Of a DNA stretch of 56,505 nt, positions 42,036 to 49,811 are shown in pieces. Origin of the DNA: Paenibacillus piscarius (GTDB taxonomy: Bacteria; Bacillota; Bacilli; Paenibacillales; Paenibacillaceae); NCBI RefSeq assembly GCF_022234545.1, contig NZ_JAIEUI010000033.1, positions 1 through 56,505 of the forward strand, read 5' to 3'. The translations under genes were made by a program, and so were the position numbers. Under the pieces are notes generated by a model that worked only from the letters and a program-made list of their open reading frames with translations, was not told the DNA's origin and made no database searches. Numbering within the stretch: the first letter of the stretch is position 1; each line of letters begins with the position of its first letter.

Positions 42036-43151
42036 ATGAGCAGTCCAGTGACCGGAACGACCAGAAATGCACCGCCCTTCCGCTACGACATTGTCGGCAG
42101 CTTCCTGCGTACAGACGCGATCAAGAATGCTCGCAGCTTGTATGCTCAAGGTGAGCTTACGGCCGGGCAGTTGGCGGAGGTTGAGGATATAGAGATTGGC
42201 AAGCTGCTGGAGCAGCAGAAGGCGCTGGGGCTGAAGGCTGTGACGGACGGCGAATTCCGCCGTTCCTGGTGGCATCTGGATTTCTTCCTCGGGATTGAAG
42301 GGACAGGGAAGATTACTCTTGGCCCCCCGGGGCCTTCCAAGGAGCAGACGAACCGGGCCGAGAGCTTCAGAATTACCGGTAAAATCGCCTTCGGCAACCA
42401 TCCCATGGTCGCGGAATTCCGCACATTGCAGCAGATGGCCGGAGATACATTGGCCAAAATGACGATACCGTCCCCGGCGCTGTTCCATTTCGTGCAGGAG
42501 TATAACGGGAATGAAGTCTATTCAGATACCGAGACGCTGTATGGAGACATCATCCAGGTCTACAAGACGGCGATTCAGGCATTCTATGATGCGGGCTGCC
42601 GCTACCTGCAGTTGGATGATACCACCTGGGGCACACTCTGTAGCGGACGGCATCGGGCGCATCTGCGCAGCAGGGGGATTGATCCGGACCAGCTGGCTAA
42701 AGATTATGTGCGGCTAATCAATGAGAGTATTGCCGACCGCCCGGCAGATATGACGATCGCCTTGCATGTGTGCCGGGGCAACCTGCGCTCGACCTGGTTC
42801 GCTGCGGGCGGGTACGGGCCGGTTGCCGAGGAGCTTTTCTCCAATGCGAAGGTGGATGCGTTCTTCCTCGAATACGACAATGAACGCTCCGGCGACTTCG
42901 AGCCGCTGCGCTTCATCCGGGACCAGTTCGTGGTGCTGGGGCTGGTGACGACCAAGCATGGCGGCCTGGAGAGCAAGGAGCAGCTCATCGCACGGATAGA
43001 GGAGGCTGCACAGTATGTAGACATCAACCAGCTGTGCCTGAGTCCGCAATGCGGCTTCGCCTCCACGGAGGAAGGCAATATTCTGACCGAAGAAGAGCAG
43101 TGGGACAAGCTGCGTCTGGTGATTGAGACGGCGAATGAGGTGTGGGTGTAA
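42036..43151 (+). CDS. MetE C-terminal-like methionine synthase family protein (YxjG/YxjH type)
   Basis: A 371-aa TIM-barrel protein like the C-terminal half of cobalamin-independent methionine synthase. Zinc-ligand-type residues are seen in ALHVCRGN (His, Cys), the Glu of FFLEYD and the C-terminal CLSPQCGFAS. B. subtilis YxjG/YxjH have this size and are tied to methionine salvage/synthesis. The start is ATG 42036 behind AGGAGGG. It forms an operon with the LysR regulator and ends at a clear terminator. The methyl donor could be a folate or another compound such as S-methylmethionine-like donors; not decidable here. Confidence 0.88.
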   Translation: MSSPVTGTTRNAPPFRYDIVGSFLRTDAIKNARSLYAQGELTAGQLAEVEDIEIGKLLEQQKALGLKAVTDGEFRRSWWHLDFFLGIEGTGKITLGPPGPSKEQTNRAESFRITGKIAFGNHPMVAEFRTLQQMAGDTLAKMTIPSPALFHFVQEYNGNEVYSDTETLYGDIIQVYKTAIQAFYDAGCRYLQLDDTTWGTLCSGRHRAHLRSRGIDPDQLAKDYVRLINESIADRPADMTIALHVCRGNLRSTWFAAGGYGPVAEELFSNAKVDAFFLEYDNERSGDFEPLRFIRDQFVVLGLVTTKHGGLESKEQLIARIEEAAQYVDINQLCLSPQCGFASTEEGNILTEEEQWDKLRLVIETANEVWV

Positions 43152-43164
43152 ATAGAGTGAGAGG

Positions 43165-43196
43165 AGAGGATTGCCGGGAGGGCGATCCTCTTTTTT
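43165..43196 (+). terminator. Terminator after the MetE-like gene
   Basis: AGAGGATTGCC pairs with GGCGATCCTCT (one mismatch) and is followed by TTTTTT. Confidence 0.85.
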
Positions 43197-43229
43197 GCGC
43201 TGGTGTGACCGGTGGGACTGGTGAATACG

Positions 43230-43317
43230 TGGATTTACTACAGTTGCTGGGGCAGAAATGGATTTTACCGGGACAGCAGTTGGATTAACAGCACTTAAAT
43301 TAAGCTGCATAAATCCA
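43230..43317. repeat. Short inverted-repeat-bounded element with internal near-repeats
   Basis: TGGATTTA (43230-43237) and TAAATCCA (43310-43317) are perfect inverse ends. Between them, TGGATTT-TAC and CAG-CAGTTGG blocks recur imperfectly at 43230, 43259 and 43281. It lies in an otherwise empty 270-base gap. It may be a degenerate member of an intergenic repeat family; evidence is limited to this locus. Confidence 0.4.
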
Positions 43318-43471
43318 ATTGTTTGCCGCCGGCTTTTGGGGCATAGTCTGTGTTCTAAGGGGGCTAGGAGTTGTAGTCTTCTCTTTTAACCGTTCTCTAC
43401 CCATCACAGAGAAATCATTTACAGTATGCTTTTAAAAACGGATTCAATTATGATTTCACTGGAGGAATGGT

Positions 43472-43942
43472 ATGGTTATCGAGCTTAAGCCAGTATCCAT
43501 CGAGAACTGGTATGATTGCACCTTGTTGCAGGTGACACATGAACAGCAGAGTGTTTTTCCTGCGCCGGTGGTGAACTGGATTGCGGAAGCGAACTTCGTG
43601 AAAGAATTTGAGCTGCGGGCAATCTATGCAGGAGCTGTACTGGTTGGATTCCTGGTCTTTTGTACAACTCCAGATGAGGATGGTAACTACTGGATACCTG
43701 CAATGATGATTGATAAGCACCACCAAAGAAAGGGTTATGCCAATCAAGCAATGGTACAGCTAATCGAGCATATGCGGCACAAAGGATGTACCCGGTTAAT
43801 GATCGGCCATAGACCTGACAATCAGATTGCAGGATCGCTGTATGAAACCCTGGGATTCAAGAAGATTAGCGATGAAATATACGACGGTGAGATTATACGT
43901 TGTCTGGAGCTCAATGATATCAAAAAAGATAGGCGATCTTAA
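43472..43942 (+). CDS. GNAT acetyltransferase, spermine/spermidine acetyltransferase-like
   Basis: A 156-aa GNAT protein: IELKPVSIENWYDCTLLQVTHEQ at the start, as in polyamine acetyltransferases of the BltD/PaiA style, the acetyl-CoA loop DKHHQRKGYANQAMVQLIEHM at ~87-107, and the C-terminal YETLGFKK. An amine substrate is likely but not proven. TGGAGGAATGG supports the start. It stands just before the lysK promoter. Confidence 0.8.
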   Translation: MVIELKPVSIENWYDCTLLQVTHEQQSVFPAPVVNWIAEANFVKEFELRAIYAGAVLVGFLVFCTTPDEDGNYWIPAMMIDKHHQRKGYANQAMVQLIEHMRHKGCTRLMIGHRPDNQIAGSLYETLGFKKISDEIYDGEIIRCLELNDIKKDRRS

Positions 43943-43950
43943 GCTTTGCA

Positions 43951-43979
43951 TTGACAGAACCTTCCTCCTGGAGTAGAAT
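43951..43979 (+). promoter_or_regulatory. Promoter of the lysK T-box leader
   Basis: TTGACA (43951-43956), a 17-base spacer and TAGAAT (43974-43979). The transcript start is expected near 43986. Confidence 0.75.
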
Positions 43980-43985
43980 TGCCGG

Positions 43986-44296
43986 TAACAACTTATAGCG
44001 ACAAGCGATGAAGAGAAGAGTAGGCAGGCAAGCAGCGTTCACAGAGAGCCCCTCCGTGGTGAAAGGGGGCAGCGAAGCGTCTGATCCGAAAAAAGTCTCC
44101 GAGCTGCATAGGGAATCGGGCACTGTTGTCCGAGGATGGTATGCCGGGATCTCCCGTTACAGAGATAGGGTATAAGCGTCATGGCCGTACCCGAAGAGGC
44201 GGATGAGGCAACTTGTCCGTGAACAGAGGTGGTACCACGAAGCTTATCCAAGCTCTCGTCCTCAAGATAACAATCTTGAGGGCGGGAGCTTTTTTG
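43986..44296 (+). promoter_or_regulatory. T-box riboswitch upstream of class I LysRS
   Basis: A ~310-base leader containing the T-box AGAGGTGGTACCACG (44225-44239) and a terminator. A run CCGAAAAAAGTCTCC (44086-44100) in the distal part of stem I offers AAA or AAG as lysine specifier. T-box control of class I LysRS is known from Bacillus cereus, where a tRNA-like RNA (tRNA-Other) is involved. The sensor class is certain here; the exact specifier and sensed RNA are not. Confidence 0.92.
44250..44295 (+). terminator. T-box-controlled terminator of lysK
   Basis: AGCTCTCG pairs with CGGGAGCT and, inside, CTCAAGAT (44261-44268) with ATCTTGAG (44273-44280), followed by TTTTTT. Confidence 0.9.
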
Positions 44297-44344
44297 CTTT
44301 ATCAGGAAACTGTAGTTTCTTCCTGCTGAATGTGACCGAAGGCT

Positions 44345-44437
44345 GAATGTATGTGAAAAACAGTATACATTGTATTCGCAAGCAGGCACACGGCCTGAAT
44401 GTATGTGAAAAACAGCATACATTGTGTTCGCGCCAAG
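44345..44437. repeat. Two units of repeat family 2 in the lysK leader
   Basis: GAATGTATGTG-AAAAA-CAG-TATACATT at 44345 and again, 52 bp on, at 44397 (with CATACATT). The units are joined by TGTATTCGCAAGCAGG-CACACGG-CCTG, itself a CAGG/CCTG hairpin. This is the reverse complement of the 20371-20512 array. It lies between the T-box terminator and the lysK start, so it is part of the read-through transcript. Confidence 0.9.
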
Positions 44438-44508
44438 TTAATCTATTCATCCTTTTAGATAATTTTGCTCCTTGGTTCAGTTTATATCAAACAGTAGAGG
44501 TGACTATC

Positions 44509-46062
44509 ATGCATTGGGCAGAAAGAATAGCAGAACGGTTAATCGCGGAGCATCCGCAGCGGAAGACCTATGTCTGCGCGTCAGGGATCAGTCCGTCAGG
44601 CTCCGTTCATATCGGGAATTTCCGCGAGATTGTAACGACTTCGTTTGTGGTCAAGGCGCTACGGCGGAAGGGGAAGGAGGTGCGGTTTATTTTCTCATGG
44701 GATGATTTCGACCGCTTCCGCAAGGTTCCGGCTCACGTTGACCCCGCCTTCGCTCAGTATATCGGGCGGCCGTATTCGCAGGTGCCTTGTCCGTATGGCT
44801 GCCATGCTTCGTATGCGGAACACTTCGAGAAGGAGTTCGAGCAGGCGCTTCAGGTGTTCGGGATTGAGCCGGAATTCATCTATCAGAGCCGGGAATACCA
44901 GTCAGGCCGTTACTCTCCGCAAATTCTGTACGCACTGCACCGCCGGGAGGAGATTTACGATATCCTGACGTCATTCAAAACGGGCGGGAGTTCAGCGGAG
45001 GAACGGGCGGCCTTTTATCCCATCCATCTCTATTGCAGGCAGTGCGGCAAAGACTCGACAACCATTCTGGGTTTCGACGATCAGGCGGAGACGGTGGCTT
45101 ACCGCTGCGGCTGCGGTCATAGCGATACCGTTCATATTCCTCAGGCGGACAACCTCAAGCTACACTGGAAAATCGACTGGCCGATGCGCTGGCAGCAGGA
45201 GCAGGTGGTGTTTGAGCCGGGTGGCCGGGATCATTCGGCGGAGACGGGGAGCTACAATGTGGCGTCTGTGATGGCTGAACAGATCTTAGGGTATCGCCCG
45301 CCGGTGTATGAACCTTATGAATTCATCAGCATCAAAGGCAGCTATGCCAAAATGTCCAGCTCCTCCGGGAACAATTACACGCCAGATGATCTGCTCCGCA
45401 TCTACGCGCCGGAGAATATTCTGTTCCTGTTCGCCAAATACCAGCCGGATGCCGCTTTTCATATCGGACTGGATGAGGATGTACTGCGTAATTATGCTGA
45501 GTATGAGCGGTACGCGGCGGGAGCGGCAGCAGGAACTTTAACCGGCGATTTGGCTGATGCGCTTCTGCTGTCTCAACTGGGCAATCCAGCCGGAAAGTCT
45601 GTGAGCTTCGGTCAGGTGTCCAGTCTGCTTCCGCTGGTGGGCTTCGATCGTGCGCTCTTGCGGAGTATCCTGGCCAGGAACGGTGAAGAGATTGACGAAC
45701 TGGAGCTGCAGAGAACGGCGGACCGGGCGGAGTACTGGATCAAAAACTGGATGCCGCACAAGCTGGTCACGATTCAGACTTCGCCCAACTATGCGTATTA
45801 TCATTCCCTTAGCGGAGTGGAGTTGAGATGGCTGCGCAGTCTGTGTGCGCTTTTGCGCAGCGGCGGGCTGGACGAAGCAGAGTTCATGTCTGCAATCTAC
45901 GCTATCTGTCATCACGAAGACAAGAAGACTATGCGCAGCCAGCAAAAAAGGCTGTTCACCATCGTCTACCAGCTGGTGCTGCGTACAGACGAAGGCCCGC
46001 GGCTGCCGTGGCTGATTCAGGCGGCGGGAAGGGAGCGGATGCTGAATTTGCTGGATTTGTGA
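44509..46062 (+). CDS. lysK: Class I lysyl-tRNA synthetase
   Basis: A 517-aa synthetase of the archaeal-type class I LysRS family (usual ~500-530 aa). Class I motifs are SGSVHIGNF (HIGN 34-37) and KMSSS (281-285). A zinc-ribbon-like Cys cluster (CRQCGK ... CGCGH, ~180-205) and an alpha-helical anticodon domain after ~350 are present. Most bacteria use unrelated class II LysS; the class I form in Bacillota is typically extra. The start is ATG 44509 with GAGGTG; the longer frame from 44347 would cross the repeats. It is controlled by the T-box upstream. Confidence 0.95.
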   Translation: MHWAERIAERLIAEHPQRKTYVCASGISPSGSVHIGNFREIVTTSFVVKALRRKGKEVRFIFSWDDFDRFRKVPAHVDPAFAQYIGRPYSQVPCPYGCHASYAEHFEKEFEQALQVFGIEPEFIYQSREYQSGRYSPQILYALHRREEIYDILTSFKTGGSSAEERAAFYPIHLYCRQCGKDSTTILGFDDQAETVAYRCGCGHSDTVHIPQADNLKLHWKIDWPMRWQQEQVVFEPGGRDHSAETGSYNVASVMAEQILGYRPPVYEPYEFISIKGSYAKMSSSSGNNYTPDDLLRIYAPENILFLFAKYQPDAAFHIGLDEDVLRNYAEYERYAAGAAAGTLTGDLADALLLSQLGNPAGKSVSFGQVSSLLPLVGFDRALLRSILARNGEEIDELELQRTADRAEYWIKNWMPHKLVTIQTSPNYAYYHSLSGVELRWLRSLCALLRSGGLDEAEFMSAIYAICHHEDKKTMRSQQKRLFTIVYQLVLRTDEGPRLPWLIQAAGRERMLNLLDL

Positions 46063-46157
46063 AGGAGCGTGGACGGCCCTTTACGGGATCGATTGAACAG
46101 AGGTATAATGTACAGGACTGTTTTACATCAAATGTTGGAAAGCGAGCGGTTAACGAT

Positions 46158-46877
46158 ATGGGTCGTAAATGGAATAATATTAAGGAAAAGAAAGCATCCA
46201 AGGATGCGAATACAAGTAAGGTCTACGCCAAGTTCGGGGTAGAGATCTATGTGGCGGCGAAGAAGGGCGAGCCTGATCCGGAATCCAACCGGGCGCTGAA
46301 GGTCGTTCTGGAGCGCGCTAAGACATATAACGTGCCGAAGGCGATCATTGACCGTGCCCTGGAAAAAGCCAAAGGCAGCGGCGATGAGAACTACGTGGAG
46401 CTGCGTTATGAAGGCTTCGGACCGAACGGCTCCATGGTAGTGGTCGATGCGCTGACCAATAACGTGAACCGTACCGCTCCGCTGGTCCGCTCGACGTTCA
46501 GCAAGAACGGTGGCAACATGGGCGTGAGCGGTTCGGTAACGTATATGTTCGATCCGACTGCAGTAATTGGGGTCGAAGGCAAGACGGCAGATGAGGTGAT
46601 GGAGCTGCTCATCGAAGCCGATCTGGATGTCCGCGATGTGCTGGAAGAGGACGAGGCTGTCATCGTGTACGCCGAGCCGGACCAGTTCCATGCGGTACAG
46701 GAAGCCTTCCGCGGCGCAGGCGTTACGGATTTCACTGTAGCCGAGCTGACGCTGCTTCCGCAGAACTATGTGGAGATTCCTGAGGACGCCCAGGCACAGT
46801 TCGAGAAGCTGATCGATGCGCTCGAAGAGCTGGACGATGTGCAGCAGGTCTACCACAACGTGGATTCGGAAGAATAG
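46158..46877 (+). CDS. YebC/TACO1-family protein (YeeI type)
   Basis: A 239-aa protein with the family N-terminus (MGRKWNNIKEKKASKDANTSKVYAKF) and the YEGFGPNG and GGNMGVSGSV motifs across its three domains. The shorter KWNNIKEKKA form resembles Bacillus YeeI. Some YebC proteins act as DNA-binding regulators; recent work ties others to relief of ribosome stalling, as for TACO1. It lies 95 bases after lysK in the same direction; its position next to tRNA-charging and editing genes suits a translation role, by inference. Confidence 0.93.
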   Translation: MGRKWNNIKEKKASKDANTSKVYAKFGVEIYVAAKKGEPDPESNRALKVVLERAKTYNVPKAIIDRALEKAKGSGDENYVELRYEGFGPNGSMVVVDALTNNVNRTAPLVRSTFSKNGGNMGVSGSVTYMFDPTAVIGVEGKTADEVMELLIEADLDVRDVLEEDEAVIVYAEPDQFHAVQEAFRGAGVTDFTVAELTLLPQNYVEIPEDAQAQFEKLIDALEELDDVQQVYHNVDSEE

Positions 46878-46897
46878 AACAGCAGTATTCTTAGAAT

Positions 46898-46935
46898 AAG
46901 CGGGCGGGCCGGTATCCAGGCTTGTCCGCTTGTTG
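46898..46935 (+). terminator. Hairpin terminator after the YebC gene
   Basis: AAGCGGGCGGGCC (46898-46910) pairs along all 13 bases (three G-U) with GGCTTGTCCGCTT (46919-46931). The T-run after it is weak (TGTTGTCTGTT). Confidence 0.6.
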
Positions 46936-47003
46936 TCTGTTCTGCGCAGATGAAGGGGGAGCGGAATTTATTAATACATACATAGCAGGGGGTTCAATAC
47001 CTT

Positions 47004-47768
47004 ATGGAAGAATGGACTATAAGTGTGATTCTGATATTAGTGATCTGCGGGTTTCTGGCCGGATTCATTGATTCGGTGGTGGGCGGCGGAGGGCTGATTG
47101 CGATTCCAGCGCTGCTCGCGGCGGGCATTCCGCTGCATTTGCTGCTGGGCAGCAATAAGCTCGCCGGAACCCTGTGTTCCTTGACGAGTACGGCCTCCTT
47201 CGTGCGTTCCGGTAAAATCGATATGAAGCTGGTCCGCATGCTGATCCCTTTATCTGTGATCGGTGCGGCGGCGGGGACGCTGACTGTCCGGCAGGTGCCT
47301 TCAGAGTTCCTGAAGCCGATGGTGATCGTGATGCTGATCGTCATTACCATCTATACGCTGTTCAAAAAATCCTGGGGAGACGTCTCCACCTTCTCCGCCA
47401 AGAGCAGCACTCTGCGGATGGCCGGCCTGGCGGCGGCTCTGCTGATCGGCTTCTATGACGGGTTCTTCGGCCCGGGTACGGGGTCTTTTCTGATTTTTGC
47501 TTTTCTGATGATGGGGTTTGAGTTCGTGACTGCGGCCGGAAATGCCAAAATCCTGAATTTCGCCAGCAATGTCACCAGCCTGCTGACCTTCATCGCATTA
47601 GGCTCGGTCAGCTACACGTATGGGCTAATGCTGGGGATTCCGATGGTGATTGGGGCTATCGTCGGCTCAAGGCTTGCAATCCGCAAGGGAGCGGCGTATA
47701 TCCGTCCGCTGTTCATTGCGGTCACCGTCCTATTGATCGGCAAACAGATATGGGATACGATTCACTAA
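47004..47768 (+). CDS. TSUP-family (TauE/SafE) membrane transporter
   Basis: A 254-aa membrane protein with about eight spans in two repeats and the family motifs GFIDSVVGGGGLIAIPALL (~19-37) and GFYDGFFGPGTGSFL (~151-165). Members export sulfite, sulfoacetate or other organosulfur anions. A methionine-type gene is 4 kb upstream, but there is no direct operon link. The 3' end is followed 23 bases later by a GNAT gene, which may be co-transcribed. Confidence 0.92.
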   Translation: MEEWTISVILILVICGFLAGFIDSVVGGGGLIAIPALLAAGIPLHLLLGSNKLAGTLCSLTSTASFVRSGKIDMKLVRMLIPLSVIGAAAGTLTVRQVPSEFLKPMVIVMLIVITIYTLFKKSWGDVSTFSAKSSTLRMAGLAAALLIGFYDGFFGPGTGSFLIFAFLMMGFEFVTAAGNAKILNFASNVTSLLTFIALGSVSYTYGLMLGIPMVIGAIVGSRLAIRKGAAYIRPLFIAVTVLLIGKQIWDTIH

Positions 47769-47791
47769 AGAGAATAATTGGAGTGGAAGAG

Positions 47792-48226
47792 ATGGACATC
47801 AGGAAGATCGATAAGGAAGAAGTATGGAAGCTGAGACATGAAGTTATGTGGCCGGAGCGCGAGCCGGATTATATCAAGCTAGCCGATGACGACCAAGGGG
47901 TGCATTACGGGCTGTATCAGGGAGAGCAACTGGTCTCCGTGTTATCCCTGTTCATCAACGGCACGGAAGCCCAATTCCGCAAATTCGCTACTCTGGAGCT
48001 TGAGCAGGGTCAGGGCTATGGCACCCGGCTGCTGAAGGCGGTGCTGGAGGAGGCGGAGCAGGCCGGGGTCCGGCGGATTTTTTGCAATGCGAGAACGTAC
48101 AAAGCGGGCTTCTATAAGAAATTCGGCATGCAGCCCACTAATCAGGTATTCAGCAAGGGCGGCAAGGACTATGTGGTGATGGAAAAGTTCCTCGGGCCTG
48201 CCGAAGACGATAACGGAGGAGCTTAA
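47792..48226 (+). CDS. GNAT acetyltransferase
   Basis: A 144-aa GNAT protein: core QFRKFATLELEQGQGYGTRLL with the Q-x-x-G-x-G acetyl-CoA loop (~68-80) and ARTYKAGFYKKFGM near the C-terminus, as in ElaA/YjdJ-like acetyltransferases. TTGGAGTGGAAGAG supports ATG 47792; the frame opens earlier at 47750 inside the transporter gene. Its stop shares one base with the start of the alaX-type gene (TAATG), so the two are coupled. Confidence 0.82.
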   Translation: MDIRKIDKEEVWKLRHEVMWPEREPDYIKLADDDQGVHYGLYQGEQLVSVLSLFINGTEAQFRKFATLELEQGQGYGTRLLKAVLEEAEQAGVRRIFCNARTYKAGFYKKFGMQPTNQVFSKGGKDYVVMEKFLGPAEDDNGGA

Positions 48227-49401
48227 TGATGACACGGAAGTTATATTATGATTCTGCGTATATTCAAGATTGGAGTACAACGATAACGTCCGCCGTAGAG
48301 AGGGAAGACGGGGTCTATGTGACGCTTGCCGAGACGGCCTTCTATCCCCATGGCGGTGGTCAGCCCTGTGATACAGGGTACATAGGTGAGCTATCGGTGC
48401 TGGATGTAGTATTGGAGGACAAGGAGGTATTCCATAAGGTAGCACAGCTTCCAGAGCAGACAGAGGTGCACTGCCGGCTGGATTGGGACCGCCGGTTCGA
48501 CCATATGCAGCAGCACAGCGGCCAGCACCTGCTGTCAGCCGTGTTCCTGAAGCTGCACCAGGCTATGACGCTCAGCTTCCATCTCGGTAGCGACTATGCA
48601 ACGATTGACCTTGATCTGCCTGAACTGTCAGCGGCACAGATGGCTGAAGCCGAGCAGGAGGTGAACCGCCAGATTTACCTGAACCGCAGTATTGCCAGCT
48701 ATTTCGTATCTGCTGAGGAGATGGCGAAGCTGCCGCTGGTCAAGCTGCCTAAGGTGACCGAGGATATCCGTATTGTCGAGATTGAGGGCGTGGAGCACAA
48801 TGCCTGCGGGGGAACCCATGTCTCAGCGACAGGGGCCATCGGCATGATCAAGCTGCTGCGCTGCGACAAGCAGAAGGGCCATGTGCGGATTACGTTCCTG
48901 TGCGGCAGCCGGGCGCTGGCGGAATTCAACGATCAGGCCCGGGTGCTCGGCGAATTGTCAGCCAAGTTCAACACCGGCAAGGATGAGATTATGGACCGGA
49001 TCGGCAAATGGGAGCAGGAGCAGAAGCTGCTGGTGGCGGAGCTGGCGGCGGTGAAGGAGCAGAATGACAGCTACCTGGCCGGGGAATTGTTAGCTGCTGC
49101 AGAAGCGGACAGCCGGGTGATCCGGCATATCTCGGATACACGGGCAATCAAGGATCTGCAGAGTCTGGCTGCGAAGCTGACTGCATTGACCGATCTTCCA
49201 GTGTTGCTGCTGAGCGCGGTGGAGAACAAGGCTGTGCTTGCGCACAGCGGAGCGGCGGCATTCTCCTGCGGGGCCTTCTTCAAGGCGCACTTGGGCGAAT
49301 ATCAGGGCAAGGGCGGAGGCAGCGACAAGCTGGCCCAGGCCGGATTCCCGTCATGGGAGGCAGCCTTGGCTTTTTACGAGTTTGCCGCGCAGCAGTTGTA
49401 A
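48226..49401 (+). CDS. Alanyl-tRNA editing protein (AlaX long form, DHHA1)
   Basis: A 391-aa AlaRS-like editing protein without the synthetase core. The zinc site is HSGQH (H97, H101) plus C194 and H198 in CGGTH. The C-terminal DHHA1 domain ends in GKGGGSDKLAQAG, the tRNA-binding GG motif also found in AlaRS. It hydrolyses Ser- or Gly-tRNA-Ala in trans. Start ATG 48226 overlaps the previous stop (ATG 48229 possible), with CGGAGGAG before it. It ends at a good terminator. Confidence 0.93.
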   Translation: MMTRKLYYDSAYIQDWSTTITSAVEREDGVYVTLAETAFYPHGGGQPCDTGYIGELSVLDVVLEDKEVFHKVAQLPEQTEVHCRLDWDRRFDHMQQHSGQHLLSAVFLKLHQAMTLSFHLGSDYATIDLDLPELSAAQMAEAEQEVNRQIYLNRSIASYFVSAEEMAKLPLVKLPKVTEDIRIVEIEGVEHNACGGTHVSATGAIGMIKLLRCDKQKGHVRITFLCGSRALAEFNDQARVLGELSAKFNTGKDEIMDRIGKWEQEQKLLVAELAAVKEQNDSYLAGELLAAAEADSRVIRHISDTRAIKDLQSLAAKLTALTDLPVLLLSAVENKAVLAHSGAAAFSCGAFFKAHLGEYQGKGGGSDKLAQAGFPSWEAALAFYEFAAQQL

Positions 49402-49416
49402 TCGAAGAGGGGCTAT

Positions 49417-49453
49417 GAGCTATGGGGATTCTGCGGCCGTAGCTCTTTTTTTG
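49417..49453 (+). terminator. Terminator after the AlaX gene
   Basis: GAGCTA (49417-49422) pairs with TAGCTC (49440-49445), with a GG/CC extension, followed by seven T residues. Confidence 0.8.
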
Positions 49454-49483
49454 TGCGGAAATGATGACAGGTGAGTGCACGGT

Positions 49484-49680
49484 TGGCGTGTTCGAAATGT
49501 AATCGGAAAACCGATCACATTTGGGTGCTGCTGAGGCGCGTGTTCGAAACGTAATCGAAAAACCGATCACAATGGGTGCTGCTGAGGAGCGTGGGCGAAA
49601 TGTAATCGGAAAACCGATCACATTGGGTGCTGCTGAGGCCGTGGTCAGAATGTAATCGGAAAACCGATTACATTGGGTGC
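49484..49680. repeat. Tandem array: four units of palindromic repeat family 1
   Basis: Four units with starts of TGTAATCG (or CGTAATCG) at 49498, 49550, 49601 and 49651, that is 50-52 bp apart. Each has GNGCGTG, a 3-5 base variable bit, GAAATGTAATCGGAAAACC, GATCACATT and GGGTGCTGCTGA. The hairpin core is that of the 11329-11747 array, while the spacer differs. It lies between the alaX terminator and the ABC permease gene, in a 410-base gap that otherwise only holds the terminator and presumably the permease promoter. Confidence 0.92.
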
Positions 49681-49811
49681 GCCGGAAAGTGCGAACGGTG
49701 TTCCCCCGTTAGGGGATTTCTTTTGCGGTAAGATTACTGGTGGGACTTAAGGATTATTTAACAATTGATCTCCTATAATCAGGACAGAGCTTGACGAAAG
49801 GAGAAAATACA

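Noticed and set aside
44347..44508. N-terminal extension of LysRS through the repeat units
   Set aside because: The family N-terminus begins at MHWAERIAERL and a GAGGTG site precedes ATG 44509; the extension only translates intergenic repeats.
43951..44508. A tRNA-Other-like gene beside the class I LysRS
   Set aside because: I looked for a cloverleaf with a TTCGA-type T-loop in this gap and saw only the T-box leader and repeat family 2.
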